From: Microcaldota archaeon
GTDB taxonomy: Archaea; B1Sed10-29; JACOVT01
Assembly: GCA_016177165.1 (NCBI GenBank)
Contig: JACOVT010000054.1
Span: 1 to 5,637 of the forward strand
Reading direction: 5' to 3'
DNA: 5,637 nucleotides
Position 1 is the stretch's first letter. Each line of letters starts with the position of its first letter. Shown piece after piece: positions 4,835 to 5,637 of the stretch. A program made the translations under genes and the position numbers. The notes below the pieces were generated by a model. The model searched no databases and had not been told where the DNA came from. It saw only the letters and a program-made list of their open reading frames with translations.

Positions 4835-5554
4835 ATGGGCAAGCCGTTGATAACACAAAGGAGGGGAAAGGGTTCGCCTAGCTTCAGGGCTCCATCGCAC
4901 CACTTTTACGCTGTCTCGAGGTATAGAAGCATCGATTCGCATGATGCCGGAATGCTGCGCGGGGAGGTTACGGAGTTCATAGACGACCCCTCACGCACCA
5001 CCCTGCTTGCGCGGTTCGTGTTCGAGGACGGCACTGAGTCGCTCGTGCCAGCCGCCGAGGGACTGCTTACCGGCGACATCATAGAGGAGGGAACCAACGC
5101 TCAACCTAGTATCGGGAACATAATGCCGCTTTCGTCGATACCGGAAGGCTACCCGATATTCAACTTGGAGGCGCATCCCGGCGACGGTGGGTCGCTCGTG
5201 CGCTCGAGCGGTGGAATCGCGTACATCGTGTCAAAGGAGGCCAACCGCGTGCTCGTAAAGTTGCCTTCGCGGGAGCTGAAATACCTCGATGCAAGATGCC
5301 GGGCCACGATCGGGTGCGCGGCAGGCGGCGGCAGGGTGGACAAGCCCATGCTCAAGGCAGGCAAGGGATCATTCCATGCGCTGGCGCGCGGCCACTGGTA
5401 CCCGACGGTTCGTGGCGTGCACATGAACGTTGTCGAACATCCATTTGGCGGCAAACAGCACCATGGCGCCATCACGCCCAAAGGTCGTGGAGCGCCCCCG
5501 GGTGTCCACGTGGGCTCTTTCGGGGCGCGCAGGACTGGTAGAAGGAAGAGATAA
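4835..5554 (+). CDS. rpl2: 50S ribosomal protein uL2 (L2)
   Basis: This 239-residue protein matches the length of archaeal uL2. The N-terminal tail GKPLITQRRGKGSPSFRAPSH is basic. About residues 35-110 form the OB-like RNA-binding domain, and about 115-195 the SH3-like domain, containing AHPGDGGSLVRSSG (113-126). The conserved loop TVRGVHMNVVEHPFGG (191-206) lies near the peptidyl transferase centre. Its His202 (5438-5440) is the likely equivalent of the universally conserved uL2 histidine important for activity. The C-terminal tail ends in GSFGARRTGRRKR, typical of archaea. It binds 23S rRNA and helps join the subunits. In this protein the loop reads VRGVHMNVVEHPFGGKQ, whereas many archaea have VRGVAMNxVDHPFGGGx. 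These are mild substitutions, and I see no disruption. The ATG at 4830 opens only a six-codon frame, so 4835 is the start. Confidence 0.97.
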   Translation: MGKPLITQRRGKGSPSFRAPSHHFYAVSRYRSIDSHDAGMLRGEVTEFIDDPSRTTLLARFVFEDGTESLVPAAEGLLTGDIIEEGTNAQPSIGNIMPLSSIPEGYPIFNLEAHPGDGGSLVRSSGGIAYIVSKEANRVLVKLPSRELKYLDARCRATIGCAAGGGRVDKPMLKAGKGSFHALARGHWYPTVRGVHMNVVEHPFGGKQHHGAITPKGRGAPPGVHVGSFGARRTGRRKR

Positions 5555-5589
5555 CATGATAGAGGGAAGATAGCAGGAAAAGAAACCGC

Positions 5590-5594
5590 AGGTG
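5590..5594 (+). promoter_or_regulatory. Ribosome binding site of uS19
   Basis: AGGTG lies eight bases before the ATG at 5603, a normal archaeal Shine-Dalgarno core and spacing. It supports that ATG as the start of uS19. Confidence 0.6.
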
Positions 5595-5602
5595 TCTTGC
5601 TC

Positions 5603-5637
5603 ATGGCGAAGAAAGAATTCACGTTCAAGGGGAAAAC
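5603..5637 (+). CDS. rps19: 30S ribosomal protein uS19 (S19), start only
   Basis: The last 35 bases encode MAKKEFTFKGK and two bases of the next codon. This matches the beginning of archaeal uS19 (typically M-A-[RK]-K-E-F-T-[FY]-[RK]-G). uS19 follows uL2 in the archaeal ribosomal protein cluster, and a Shine-Dalgarno core precedes the ATG. The rest lies beyond the window, so the call depends on the short match plus gene order. The 48 bases between uL2 and this ATG hold no other supported feature. Confidence 0.85.
   Translation, partial: MAKKEFTFKGK

Noticed and set aside
5556..5573. Five-residue reading frame MIEGR between uL2 and uS19
   Set aside because: Far too short, without a ribosome binding site in front, and easily due to chance in the spacer.

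Overview
The window looks archaeal. It carries an RtcB-type tRNA-splicing ligase interrupted by an intein, then the start of the archaeal S10/spc-type ribosomal protein cluster in the archaeal order uL3-uL4-uL23-uL2-uS19. The ribosomal proteins are of archaeal/eukaryotic type, Shine-Dalgarno cores of the GGTGAT type sit just before internal operon genes, and TATA-like boxes precede the first genes. Host GC is fairly high (roughly 55-65 percent by eye over several lines of coding sequence). I cannot name a species. A DPANN-like lineage such as Micrarchaeota or Diapherotrites is possible, but that is a guess.

Layout, all genes on the + strand. (1) 1-1587 is the 3' part of rtcB. The first 426 bases encode the C-terminal part of an intein ending in His-Asn, and from the Cys codon at 427 onward the whole C-terminal extein is present. 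(2) 1588-1815 is a 228-base intergenic region. It holds a GC-rich hairpin just after rtcB, a well-formed three-way-junction fold at 1632-1725, a hairpin with a run of six T at 1762-1792, and a TATA-like box inside that hairpin's loop. (3) 1816-2592 is a stand-alone C39-like cysteine peptidase with a recognisable Cys-His-Asp triad. (4) 2593-2804 is a 212-base intergenic region. It holds a strong TATA-like box, two adjacent heptamer duplications, two perfect-stem hairpins, and a pair of mutually exclusive hairpins before uL3. (5) 2805-5637 is the ribosomal protein operon: uL3, uL4, uL23, uL2 and the first codons of uS19, tightly packed.

How the genes relate: rtcB acts in tRNA splicing and RNA repair, and uL3/uL4/uL23/uL2/uS19 build the ribosome, so both ends are core information processing. 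The C39-like peptidase between them has no obvious partner in the window and is the least explained protein. The most interesting non-coding signals are the three-way-junction RNA fold between rtcB and the peptidase gene, and the competing hairpins upstream of uL3, which could be a regulatory leader of the ribosomal operon. The intein differs sharply in base composition from its host gene (about 38 percent GC against about 60 percent or more), as expected of a mobile element.
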